From the NCBI GenBank assembly GCA_031283905.1, contig JAITAW010000064.1:1-8637 (forward strand): 8,637 nt of DNA, given 5' to 3'. Positions 1 to 6,734 of this stretch are shown piece by piece. Under the pieces are notes generated by a model. It saw only the letters and a program-made list of their open reading frames with translations, was not told the DNA's origin and searched no databases. This stretch comes from Treponema sp. GTDB taxonomy: Bacteria; Spirochaetota; Spirochaetia; Treponematales; Breznakiellaceae. Position numbers and translations under genes: made by a program. Position 1 is the stretch's first letter, and every line of letters starts with the position of its first letter.

Positions 1-545
1 TCACGGCTTTCGCGGCCTAAAAATGCGTAAAGTCCCGCCACCTGGCACGGACAGCCTGAAAAAAGCACATGTTCTTTCTGTTCAAGCAAGGTTTTAATTT
101 TAAAGAAAGAGTCGCCGGCATCGCTTTGCACGTATTTGCTGCCGCGCATTTTTTCAAAAACGCGCCGGTCGTTTGTAACGGCGTGATAAACCGAGCGGAA
201 ATCTTCCGCGAACACCGCGCCGCAAACATAACCGCCTTTTTCAAAAATGTAGTCCGCAAGCAGCGTAAACATACCGCCGCTCGAACTTTTCATGCGAATT
301 TCATCGCTTGCCATAACCGCATAGCATTTCGGAGACGTTTCGTTATCACACGCCGGATTTATTGCGGGGCAGACTTTAACGCAAAGCCCGCAGCCCGTGC
401 AGTTTCCCTGAGCGGCCGGCCGGTAAAATCCGTCATTATCGGCCCGCATTTCTATTGCGTCCACCGCCTTTTCTTTACAGATGTTTTTGCAAGCCCCGCA
501 GCCGGTGCAGATTTTATTTGATACTTTTTCTGTTACGTTGTTCAT
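1..545 (-). CDS. FrhB/FdhB-family iron-sulfur flavoprotein (coenzyme F420 hydrogenase/dehydrogenase beta subunit-like), N-terminal part, cut by window edge
   Basis: Reading leftward from the ATG at 545-543, 181 codons stay open to the window edge. Seen: two 4Fe-4S ferredoxin motifs of the form CxxCxxCxxxC, with Cys 13, 16, 19, 23 and Cys 49, 52, 55, 59. These are followed by the start of an FrhB/FdhB domain, with an SSSGGMF stretch near residues 88-94, MRGSKYVQS near 133-141 and LFSGCPCQVAGL near 161-172. Known of the family: electrons pass from ferredoxin clusters to a flavin. In bacteria that lack F420, homologues often sit in polysaccharide gene clusters beside pyruvyl transferases. The substrate cannot be told from this fragment. 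A purine-rich AAGGGAAA lies about 8 bases before the ATG and is an acceptable Shine-Dalgarno. No convincing promoter is visible close upstream, so read-through from the tRNA promoter is possible. Family call firm; specific role unknown. Confidence 0.88.
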   Translation of the reverse strand, partial: MNNVTEKVSNKICTGCGACKNICKEKAVDAIEMRADNDGFYRPAAQGNCTGCGLCVKVCPAINPACDNETSPKCYAVMASDEIRMKSSSGGMFTLLADYIFEKGGYVCGAVFAEDFRSVYHAVTNDRRVFEKMRGSKYVQSDAGDSFFKIKTLLEQKEHVLFSGCPCQVAGLYAFLGRESR

Positions 546-661
546 TTAACAAAATTTCCCTTGCGCCGCCTGTTTACGCGGTTATCCCTTGACGTATAAC
601 CCTATCATAACCAATCGCAGATTTCATTTTTTAGTATCGGTATTGAGCCAGTTTTTACCCT

Positions 662-679
662 AGAAGCGCCAGCGCTTCT
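662..679. repeat. 8-bp perfect hairpin with 2-base loop
   Basis: The arms agaagcgc (662-669) and gcgcttct (672-679) are perfect complements around CA. There is no T-run on either side, so it is not an obvious terminator. It lies between the FrhB-like gene and the possible transposase tail. Apart from that possible tail, the stretch 546-897 holds nothing I recognise. Confidence 0.45.
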
Positions 680-691
680 CCATTGATTACA

Positions 692-823
692 AATCCGGGC
701 GGAAGTCCGCAACTGGGATTCAAAGTTATCTGGAAGGGCTTACAATCTGGCCTCCGGGGATGGCAAGCGGTTTTGGTGGACGTACCATTGCTTTCCTGCA
801 AGAGAAAAATAACTGTACAATAA
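692..823 (+). pseudogene. Possible IS4-type transposase C-terminal remnant
   Basis: A 43-codon frame ending in TAA at 821-823 encodes a segment with NPGGSPQLGFKVIWKGLQ near its start. From memory, this resembles the end of IS4-type DDE transposases, where a GxPxLGxxVIWxGLxxL pattern is common. Nothing catalytic is present, no start codon fits and the upstream half is absent, so at best this is a decayed tail. The similarity is short and could be chance, so the call is tentative. Confidence 0.28.
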
Positions 824-897
824 ACGCCCGGCGCCGCATGCCCCCGCGCAACAAACGAAACTATCTATTCGCTAATTATATATATGAAGAATTAAAT

Positions 898-971
898 TGG
901 GCCTTCTTGGACTTGAACCAAGGACCGACGGATTATGAGTCCGCAGCTCTGACCAACTGAGCTAAAGGCCC
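898..971 (-). tRNA. tRNA with CAT anticodon, probably tRNA-Ile2 (lysidine-modified), otherwise elongator tRNA-Met
   Basis: The 74-base minus-strand product folds as a full cloverleaf: acceptor GGGCCTT/AAGGCCC, D stem GCTC/GAGC, anticodon stem GCGGA/TCCGT around the loop CTCATAA, five-base variable loop CGGTC, and T stem CTTGG/CCAAG around TTCAAGT. The discriminator base is A. No CCA is encoded, so a nucleotidyltransferase must add it. CAT anticodons occur in initiator Met, elongator Met and Ile2 tRNAs. The first pair is G1-C72, which excludes the usual initiator. The pairs C4-G69 and C5-G68 are recognition features reported for TilS, which converts C34 to lysidine. The GGxCCTTTAGCTCAG start also resembles bacterial Ile2 tRNAs, so Ile2 is preferred. 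A strong promoter lies just upstream. Confidence 0.9.
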
Positions 972-984
972 CTCTTTTTGAATA

Positions 985-1013
985 CTTATAACATGAAACA
1001 CAAAAAAAGTCAA
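985..1013 (-). promoter_or_regulatory. Sigma-70 promoter of the tRNA gene
   Basis: On the minus strand, TTGACT (1013-1008) is separated by exactly 17 bases from TATAAG (990-985), close to the TTGACA-17-TATAAT consensus. Transcription would start near 978, leaving a leader of about 7 bases before the tRNA 5' end at 971. This is the best promoter in the window. Its transcript could also continue toward the FrhB-like gene, because no clear terminator is seen below the tRNA. Confidence 0.82.
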
Positions 1014-1059
1014 GAGGGTGAATTGCGCCATGTTAAATTTAACCATAATGGCAGGATAA

Positions 1060-1465
1060 AGGTGTAGGAAGACAGTTACGGAGGAAAACGAGCGCCTATA
1101 TCCGATAAGCGAAGAAGTGTTTAATCAGAAAGTTTTGCCCGATGACATAGAAGGCCAATACGTCTGGAAATGGGGTCCGCCCAAAGTATCGCGTTACAAA
1201 GCGTTTTACGGGATACCGTCTATCCTGAGAAGCGGACTCCAAGACGGGATTTGCCGTGGGAATGCGGCTATTGGCACGTGGTATACGGCCGGTTTTCATA
1301 GGGAGAAAGGAGGACTACGGGCAAAATCCGTCAAGCCTTCAGGAGGGGAACGGGACGGGATGTCTCGAAGCGATGATAGACGGCACGGCGGTGAAAGTCT
1401 GCGGTTACGGCGGTCCACCGTCATCGGGCTTCCGTTTGCGCGAAGCCGGACGCCGCTTCTCTTAG
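1060..1465 (+). pseudogene. IS5-family transposase, N-terminal half, broken by several frameshifts
   Basis: Four pieces in shifting frames line up with the start of IS5-type transposases. Frame 1 (about 1060-1240) gives LYPISEEVF and, further on, WGPPKVSRYKAFYGIPSILR. Frame 3 (1245-1298) gives RDLPWECGYWHVVYGRF, the classic WRDLPxxYGxWxxVYxRF block, and reaches TAG. Frame 1 resumes at 1297 with HREKGGLRAK. Frame 2 then gives GCLEAMIDGTAVKV, where the Asp codon at 1379-1381 matches the first catalytic Asp in the family's MIDGT/IDST block. The other two catalytic residues are missing and the frame ends at TAG near 1463-1465. An in-frame TAA at 1057-1059 follows an ATG at 1048. The family call is good because four consecutive blocks match in order. 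It cannot be functional. Terminal inverted repeats could not be identified. Confidence 0.72.
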
Positions 1466-1844
1466 GATTTCATTCACCTTCCGCCGCGCCTTGTTTTTTT
1501 CCGCGGGCGGGCCGGCTCTTCCTCGCGTGTCCGGAGAAGAAGGCTAATCCGCTCCCCCGCTTCCGGGACTTGCCCCGCCCGCCCGCCTCGGCTTTGCATT
1601 CCTTGGTATACGCCCGCCGTTCTTTGTCTTCTTTTGTTTTGTATCTGCCAGTGCGGCTATATGGCGCAAATTTCGCCGCGCTCTATAGACAAACCGATCT
1701 TTTCACTCTTAAAAGCCATGTCTGCCTGAACAGCCCACGCCGCTATTCCCCACGGGATCGCAACTTTCATTCGTCGCGCTTCCGCCCTTTGCCGAAACCG
1801 TCAAAACCGCCGTGATTTTTCCTGTCTTTCATGCAAATTTTTAA
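1466..1844. other. Non-coding stretch with no recognisable gene
   Basis: Between the IS5 relic and the ILEI-domain frame I find no gene I trust. The part from about 1480 to 1620 is very GC-rich and therefore stays open in several frames by chance: one plus frame continues to 1815, and a Lys/Arg-rich frame lies on the minus strand. Neither shows a domain or a Shine-Dalgarno site. It contains one copy of a 16-bp repeat also found at 3402-3417. It is probably decayed mobile DNA. Confidence 0.5.
1674..1689. repeat. Dispersed 16-bp repeat, copy A
   Basis: The sequence cgccgcgctctataga here is identical to 3402-3417. Bases to its left are also similar in the two copies (gcgcaaattt here against gcgagattc there), so the true repeat is probably about 25 bp. 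Both copies lie in decayed mobile DNA on either side of the ILEI-domain frame and in the same orientation. Confidence 0.6.
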
Positions 1845-1919
1845 AATTTTTATAAGAACAGTATTGACAAGCGGTTTTTCTTATTTTTAACAATTACGGC
1901 GCTGGCTGCGGTCGTTTAT

Positions 1920-3182
1920 TTGACATCTTATTCGTTTTTTGTACGCCGGAATAGAAATGAGGGAAGTTCCGATCAATTTAAGATTTATGTATTCCGCAGT
2001 ATAACCGCATGGTTTAAGGAAACATTCTCGCCACAGAATACGGCGAACTATGCGCTTGTGGCGCTCGGTTTTGTTTTCCTGTTGTGCGCCTATTTTATTG
2101 AAGCAAACAAGCCGTGGCGCGGACAGGTTGGAACGCGTTTTGTGTTTTTTCTATATCCTTTTGCCGCGATATTCATTACACTTGGCGCGGTGTTTTGGTT
2201 GAACAGAATTTCCCGACTACGGTTTGCCGGGAAGTCGCTGATAGGAGCGGCATCTGTAGCCGTTTTCATACTGACAAATACACCCGAACATTCGTTAATG
2301 TGGATTAACAATTGGTTTGTAAAAGAAGATATGTACAATATATCTCTTACAGAAAAGGCATTACAGGACGCTCATGTGTTTTATATACAACAACCGGGCA
2401 TGACCCACCAATTTGTCGGCATCTCCCGTTATTTTGATCATCTGAAAGAGGTTTATCCGCTTTTGAATCGTGTTGACAATAATCCTAATTATAATTTCCG
2501 GGCGCTGATAGCCCGCCAGATGAAGCAACATGTTCCTTTTGGCGAGAAAATTACGATTATGAACCGTGATGAAGCGGAGGACGCGGCGCTTGTGGATGAT
2601 CCGGAATTAATGACGATGCTTGAGAAGCAGGGATACGAGCTCGTTGACCTTGGCTGGGCTTCCGTGATTGATATGAATTTTAGACTTTATCAGGTTTCAC
2701 CTATGGAGGCGCCCGCCCGATTAATCAGAAAAGAAACAAATTTTACGCAGTATTTGAAATATATTAATGACCAACGCTACAGCGTTCTTATTGCCGCGCG
2801 GGATGATGCTTCAAAAAGCCTGACCAATAAACATTTATCCGCGCTTGCTGGACTTGGTCTGCAAAAAAGTTTGAAAAATCAGGATCATATTCCTTATCTT
2901 GCCGTTATTGATAAAGGACTGGTTGTATATGAAGCGCTCGGTATATCTAAAAAAGACTTGCTTACATATCATGGTATTCTTGCGGACGGCGCTTTGTTTT
3001 CATTGACAAGCGCGTGGAATACGCCGCTTACATCAATTTTCTTTGACGGCGCCGACTACGCGATAAATGGGCGCGGATTAAATTTCGTTGTTTATGACAA
3101 CGAAACAGGAAGAATCGTTGATAGCGCAACGTTTGACACTTATTTACCTCACATTCCGGTGTACCGAAAAAATAATTTATAG
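1920..3182 (+). CDS. C-terminal part of a membrane glycosyltransferase-like protein with ILEI/FAM3-like region; probably 5'-truncated
   Basis: The frame encodes 420 residues from a TTG at 1920. It is open from 1845, and the extra upstream codons add a further hydrophobic helix. No Shine-Dalgarno site precedes the TTG, so the real start has probably been lost. Seen: membrane segments near residues 42-60, 73-93 and 106-120, then an extracytoplasmic stretch (about 139-260). After that comes an ILEI-like region: FTQYLKYIND and VLIAARDDASKSLT near 275-302, GLGLQKSL near 311-318, and DGADYAINGRGLNFVVYDN near 376-394 followed by VDSATFDT at 400-407. Known: the ILEI domain was named for mammalian FAM3 proteins and also occurs at the C-terminus of bacterial PMT-type (GT39-like) membrane glycosyltransferases. 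I infer this is the tail of such a protein. The gene is visibly AT-richer than ruvA and is flanked by transposase relics, which suggests transfer. The product may not be made. Confidence 0.68.
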   Translation: MTSYSFFVRRNRNEGSSDQFKIYVFRSITAWFKETFSPQNTANYALVALGFVFLLCAYFIEANKPWRGQVGTRFVFFLYPFAAIFITLGAVFWLNRISRLRFAGKSLIGAASVAVFILTNTPEHSLMWINNWFVKEDMYNISLTEKALQDAHVFYIQQPGMTHQFVGISRYFDHLKEVYPLLNRVDNNPNYNFRALIARQMKQHVPFGEKITIMNRDEAEDAALVDDPELMTMLEKQGYELVDLGWASVIDMNFRLYQVSPMEAPARLIRKETNFTQYLKYINDQRYSVLIAARDDASKSLTNKHLSALAGLGLQKSLKNQDHIPYLAVIDKGLVVYEALGISKKDLLTYHGILADGALFSLTSAWNTPLTSIFFDGADYAINGRGLNFVVYDNETGRIVDSATFDTYLPHIPVYRKNNL

Positions 3183-3271
3183 AATAGCGGTTAACCGCAA
3201 CGGGCAACCTCGAATATAAAGCGGAAGCCTGTCAAGACGAACCGATCAAAGTTCAGGAGACAGAAGGCGAG

Positions 3272-3358
3272 ATGAACGATGTGAAAAAGTTTAACCCAGC
3301 CGCGCATGGAAGCGCATGCGACATGGTATGGATGCCAAAATACCGGCGACACAGGTAG
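3272..3358 (+). pseudogene. Short IS200/IS605-like TnpA N-terminal scrap
   Basis: Twenty-eight codons from ATG 3272 to TAG 3356-3358 include the stretch AHGSACDMVWMPKYRRHR. This resembles the conserved opening of Y1 (IS200/IS605) transposases, where a His-led strand runs into a hhhWxxKYRR motif. The rest of a normal TnpA of about 150 residues, including the HUH motif and the catalytic Tyr, is not found. The frame continues upstream without a stop to 3188, but that part is unlike TnpA. Similarity is limited to about 15 residues, so this is a weak call for a relic. Confidence 0.35.
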
Positions 3359-3401
3359 TGAGCGGGATGCATCAAAGCGGCGCTTCCGTTTAGCGAGATT
3401 C

Positions 3402-3417
3402 CGCCGCGCTCTATAGA
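3402..3417. repeat. Dispersed 16-bp repeat, copy B
   Basis: Identical to 1674-1689. Here the right half extends into the perfect palindrome ctctatagag (3409-3418). It is followed at 3417-3428 by gaggctgttcga, which resembles the outer ends of several IS families, so this may mark the left edge of the IS relic that begins about 90 bases further right. That boundary is a guess. Confidence 0.55.
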
Positions 3418-3510
3418 GGCTGTTCGAAACGCCCACACACACCGTACGCTCTTGAGTCATATACTGCATAATAATCATTAGGCTTGTTTAATAACCACAA
3501 GAAAGAGATA

Positions 3511-4126
3511 ATGATGGTATGGGAAAAGGAAAAGAGGCGGCAGACGTCAAAGCGGTTTTTTATTAAGCGGCTGTACGGGGTAAAAGCCGGTACGTTTCAT
3601 AAAATGCCGTTGATTCTCCAAAAGGAGTTCGACACATCGCGTAAAAACGGAGGCAAGCCTCCCAAACTGGCGGCGGAAGACAAGTCGTATATTATACCTA
3701 AAATACTTACGGGAGTACCGAACAACGGGCGGTATCGCGGCGGAATACGGCGTCTATAAAGGTACGGTCCGCCGGTTATCCAGCGGGCGGAAGAACCCCG
3801 GTGAAAGACGGCGCGTCTGCCTTGCCCGGAAAAAAGCACTGAAAAAAAACCAGAATCAATCCGATATATCGCGGTAAATGTGGCGGAAAGTCCTATAAAC
3901 CCGTCCGAAAGAAGGCCAAAAAGCGTATTATTCGGGAAAAAAAGCGGCGCACGCTGAAGACTCGGGTCATAATCGAGCGGACAGTCAGAAAATCATTGAC
4001 GTACGGAAGCCAAAGGCAGTGAACACGGTTTCAAGATATATAAAGACACCATTAGGGAAAGGTATCGGCAATTCAATACCGCTTGACGCCGATCTTGGAT
4101 ACCCATACCATGCAAACAGCTTATGA
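3511..4126 (+). pseudogene. IS5-family (DDE_Tnp_4-like) transposase, multiply frameshifted and 3'-truncated
   Basis: The first frame runs from ATG 3511 (or 3514, preceded by AAGAAAGAG) to 3759. It gives RRFFIKRLYGVKAGTFHKM and FDTSRKNGGKPPKLAAEDK, the N-terminal helix-turn-helix region of this group. Later pieces in changing frames follow the family order: GGIAAEYGVYKGTVRR from 3728, KDGASALPGKKAL, VNVAESPI near 3874-3897, KKRRTLKTRVII, KGSEHGFKIYKDTI and IPLDADLGYPY. The position of the first catalytic Asp reads Asn (AAT, 3877-3879). The second Asp is retained in the DLGY motif (GAT, 4091-4093). The region carrying the catalytic Glu is gone. At least five frame changes are needed to read through, so this is an old, dead element. 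It belongs to a different subgroup from the IS5 relic at 1060-1465. Confidence 0.78.
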
Positions 4127-4135
4127 TTTTTAACC

Positions 4136-4170
4136 AAATAAGGACGCTTTACATATAACCGTCCTTATTT
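4136..4170. terminator. 11-bp perfect inverted repeat, possible bidirectional terminator
   Basis: The arms aaataaggacg (4136-4146) and cgtccttattt (4160-4170) pair perfectly around a 13-base loop. Each strand therefore ends its stem with a T-rich TTATTT, as in weak bidirectional rho-independent terminators. It lies just past the end of the IS relic and before the ruvA leader, so it would insulate ruvA. It could instead be a remnant of an element end. The GC core of the stem is short. Confidence 0.45.
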
Positions 4171-4384
4171 GTATCTCTTTGCGTAATTCGAATACGCGCC
4201 AGATTGCGCTCCTGATCCTTACCGGATTAACGTGAGTTCGATGAAATAGTACACGAGGGATAGAAGCGTTTCCAAATCGCAAGTCATGGAATTGCGTCAT
4301 GGCCGTTTAGCGGTGCGGCGGGCTTCACTGTCTTTCCTCTTCCCGTTTCCCCAAAAATATGCTATATTTGCCATAATACGTTGG

Positions 4385-4416
4385 GGACGTGGGCGTCCTG
4401 AACGCAGGCAAAGGAC
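4385..4416 (+). promoter_or_regulatory. ruvA leader with competing short hairpins over the Shine-Dalgarno site
   Basis: GGACG (4385-4389) pairs with CGTCC (4394-4398). CCTG (4397-4400) pairs with CAGG (4405-4408). GTCCT (4395-4399) pairs with AGGAC (4412-4416), which includes the Shine-Dalgarno AAAGGA (4410-4415). These pairings exclude one another, so the site could be masked or free. The stems are only 4-5 bp, so this may be chance. No strong promoter is visible for ruvA; cataat at 4372-4377 could be a -10 box but lacks a fitting -35. The rest of 4171-4419 shows nothing recognisable. Confidence 0.25.
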
Positions 4417-4419
4417 CAT

Positions 4420-5025
4420 ATGTTCAATAGTATACAGGGAACCATCACCGGAAAAAAAAATGACGCGCTCTATATCACGACCGGCGGCGTGGAATGGGAC
4501 GTCATCATTCCCGCCACGGACAACGAGCGGCTGCCGGCCATTGGTGAAACGGCCAGAGTGTGGACGTGGCTGTACCACAAAGAAGACGGCATGAGGCTGT
4601 ATGGGTTTTTCAATGAGGCGCGCCGCGCCGCTTTTCTGGAATTGATCAAAGTTGAGGGTATAGGTCCAAAAGGCGCGATTAAGATATTGGGCGGCATAAG
4701 CCAGGAGGAGTTGGAGCGGGCGCTTGATTCGGAAGACCTTGCACGGCTTGAAAAGGTTCCCGGACTGGGTAAGAAAACCGCGCAGAAGATGCTCCTGACC
4801 CTGAAGGGCAAACTGGCGCGGGCCCCGGCGGAGACAGCATCCCCCTACGCCGACCTTGTTGAAGCCTTGGGCGCGATGGGCTATGACAAACGCGCCGCCG
4901 CCGAAGCGCTTTCAAAGGCGGAGGCGGCTTTGCGTACGGACGCCGCGTTTGATGAGCCGTTGTCCGCGTCTGAAAAAGAGAAGCTGCTTTTTAAGCGGGC
5001 TATTTTGTATTTAAGCGGGATGTGA
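4420..5025 (+). CDS. ruvA: Holliday junction branch migration protein RuvA
   Basis: The product has 201 residues, the normal length for RuvA (about 200). RuvA tetramers bind the four-way Holliday junction and load RuvB, the ATP-driven motor, for branch migration in recombination and repair in the cytoplasm. Seen: an N-terminal OB-fold region (about 1-62) opening MFNSIQGTITG and closing with RLYGF (59-63). Two helix-hairpin-helix motifs follow, VEGIGPKGAIKIL (78-90) and VPGLGKKTAQKML (113-125). A linker around 133-142 leads to the RuvB-binding C-terminal domain (about 143-201). The ATG has AAAGGA four bases upstream. ruvB and ruvC are not adjacent, as I recall for treponemes. Only 7 bases separate the stop from the next start, so the two genes are probably cotranscribed. 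All expected domains are intact and no disruption is seen. Confidence 0.97.
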   Translation: MFNSIQGTITGKKNDALYITTGGVEWDVIIPATDNERLPAIGETARVWTWLYHKEDGMRLYGFFNEARRAAFLELIKVEGIGPKGAIKILGGISQEELERALDSEDLARLEKVPGLGKKTAQKMLLTLKGKLARAPAETASPYADLVEALGAMGYDKRAAAEALSKAEAALRTDAAFDEPLSASEKEKLLFKRAILYLSGM

Positions 5026-5032
5026 ACCGGCC

Positions 5033-6547
5033 ATGGCGATAAGAGTCTCAATGCTGCTAACCATCGTTTGTTTTCTCGCGGCTGCGGCGGTCATCGTAGC
5101 GCAGGCTTTTTTCCCAAACACCCTGCGCTTGGCGCGAGAGGCTGAGAAACCAAAGGAAATCAGGCAAACCCGCGTCATTGAACGCACCGAGTCCGGCTCT
5201 GATGAAGAAATGTACAATGACGCGGCGAGCGCCGGTATCGTATACAATGACGGCATAAACGCGAAAATCGCTTTGCAAGAGTGGGAAGTTGTAGCCGCCG
5301 TACTGAATGAAAACTTTGACGCGGATGTACAGGAAGAGCAGATCGTGGCGTACCGGAATCTCTCGGACATTGACAACGGCATCTTCATCTCCTATGTTGA
5401 TTTTGATGAAACAAAGGGCATCTATAAGCGGGTGTGGGATACGAAAACCCTTGTTACCCGTCCCGACACCCTTGAGTTATACATATTGGACATGATAGGC
5501 GACCGGGTTCCCTGCGTTGTCGTAAGCGGCATGAACGACCGTGAAGAGCATACGTTGACGGCGTTCCGGCGGAACCCGGAAGCGCGGTCAGCAACCGCGC
5601 CGAAGGCCGCGCCCTTTGACAAGATCGCCGAAATTCAAATTGACGGCGCGATTGCCATTCAGCGCATCGAACGTTCCTCGGCCTATCAACTGGGCTTGAG
5701 CAATGGAAAGGAGTTTCCCATTGCGGCATACGGGCGGGACGCGGAATCGCCCAATATGCTGGATCAGGTTGAAATCATCTATACCTATAACGCCGAAAAG
5801 AACAAATACGAACAAAGCGGGATGGTCCGCATACCGGGGAAACAGGTGGAAGAGCGGCGCGTCAGAGAAATTTTAAGCGGCGGCGCGCGGGGGTTTGAAT
5901 CGTTTATCACCGGATTATGGTACTTTGTGGGTCCGGACGGTACCATAGACAGCCGCCAATTCATCTATTTTGATCCGCTCAAGAAAGAAGTGATCTTTTA
6001 CACGGACGAGACCCAGCAGGTGTTCACGTGGCATAATTCGAGCGCGACACGGTACGGTTTGTACATTTCTAGTCAAAATATCGCGGTACAGACCCTGCGC
6101 CGTTCTTTGGACATTGCACTTGAATCCCTTGAAAGCATACGGGTAAAGGTTTTTGAGGATGTCCGGCTTAAAATAGGCAATGACACGAGCTGGGACGGCT
6201 CGTACCGGAGAGCGGACATGGCCATCGCCGGGCCTTCCTCGCCGGCGCGGACCGTTCCGGCGTATATTAACGCGGCGTACAACGGCATTATCGGCAGAAT
6301 CCGTTTTTCAACCAATGGAACGTATGAACTCACGTTAGGCGGCGTTGTTCAAAAGGGCAGGTACAGTTTTTACACGCTTAACGAGTTTGAAGTGCTGGAA
6401 CTCCGCCATGAGGACAATGGCCGCGAAACCTACGCGGTGAGCTCCCCTGACGGGAACCTTTCTCTCAAGCGCGTTCGTATAGGCGCAAACGGCGTTCAAG
6501 ACCTGCATGAACCGGCTATTCTGCTGTCGCGGGAAGAGAACGGCTAG
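5033..6547 (+). CDS. Exported protein of unknown function, coupled to ruvA (spirochaete-type)
   Basis: The product has 504 residues. I do not recognise a family with confidence. Seen: an N-terminal signal peptide or anchor with a short basic start and the hydrophobic run MLLTIVCFLAAAAVIVAQA (7-25); AQA at 23-25 is a plausible signal peptidase I site. There is no lipobox Cys. A charged region (about 34-60) follows. The rest is soluble and rich in alternating hydrophobic strands, for example FISYVDFDE and LELYILDMIG, with repeated W/Y-F patterns near GLWYFVGPDGT and a Gly-rich beta-like tail (FSTNGTYELTLGGVVQKG). Periplasmic or outer-membrane location is inferred. In T. pallidum I recall a hypothetical protein of similar size directly after ruvA, and some such proteins carry the label pallilysin-related adhesin. 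I cannot confirm that link. The start at 5033 lies 7 bases past the ruvA stop with only a weak GGGA upstream, which points to translational coupling. Confidence 0.85.
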   Translation: MAIRVSMLLTIVCFLAAAAVIVAQAFFPNTLRLAREAEKPKEIRQTRVIERTESGSDEEMYNDAASAGIVYNDGINAKIALQEWEVVAAVLNENFDADVQEEQIVAYRNLSDIDNGIFISYVDFDETKGIYKRVWDTKTLVTRPDTLELYILDMIGDRVPCVVVSGMNDREEHTLTAFRRNPEARSATAPKAAPFDKIAEIQIDGAIAIQRIERSSAYQLGLSNGKEFPIAAYGRDAESPNMLDQVEIIYTYNAEKNKYEQSGMVRIPGKQVEERRVREILSGGARGFESFITGLWYFVGPDGTIDSRQFIYFDPLKKEVIFYTDETQQVFTWHNSSATRYGLYISSQNIAVQTLRRSLDIALESLESIRVKVFEDVRLKIGNDTSWDGSYRRADMAIAGPSSPARTVPAYINAAYNGIIGRIRFSTNGTYELTLGGVVQKGRYSFYTLNEFEVLELRHEDNGRETYAVSSPDGNLSLKRVRIGANGVQDLHEPAILLSREENG

Positions 6548-6576
6548 GAACGCGCCGCCGCGGGGCGGGCGGTCAT

Positions 6577-6630
6577 ACGCCGGACGGCGCGGAAAGCGGC
6601 GCAAAAAAACGATAGACCGCGGTCCGGCGT
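6577..6630. repeat. 9-bp inverted repeat with inner palindrome, downstream of the 504-residue gene
   Basis: acgccggac (6577-6585) pairs with gtccggcgt (6622-6630). The right arm overlaps the 10-bp palindrome gaccgcggtc (6615-6624). On the minus strand that palindrome is followed within a few bases by seven T's (complement of 6604-6610), so it could terminate leftward transcription. No T-run serves the plus strand. The rest of 6548-6742 shows nothing recognisable. Confidence 0.3.
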
Positions 6631-6734
6631 TTCCGCAAAAACTGTTGCCGCATAACGGAAACTTTGCCGCGCTTGACTGACGGTGATGCACGGTCTTATG
6701 GTACAACGGCGTTTCGGGCAAACTGCTTGCCATG

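Noticed and set aside
69..521. A 150-codon plus-strand frame
   Set aside because: It lies opposite the FrhB-like gene, which has clear Cys clusters on the minus strand. The plus product has no recognisable domain.
760..960. A 66-codon plus-strand frame ending LDLNQGPTDYESAALTN
   Set aside because: Its last third is the antisense of the tRNA gene at 898-971, a well-known source of false small proteins. It has no ribosome site.
1447..1660. A Lys/Arg-rich minus-strand frame in the GC-rich stretch
   Set aside because: It has low-complexity composition, no start with a ribosome site and no domain.
1117..1815. A 232-codon plus-strand frame as one gene
   Set aside because: Only its first part and a short later piece match IS5 transposase, interrupted by frame changes. 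The remainder is open because the DNA is GC-rich.
3191..3478. A 95-codon minus-strand frame
   Set aside because: No domain or ribosome site. It overlaps an IS200-like scrap on the other strand and reads like decayed DNA.
4286..4594. Overlapping frames on both strands at the ruvA start
   Set aside because: They overlap the ruvA coding region and leader; no domain and no ribosome site.
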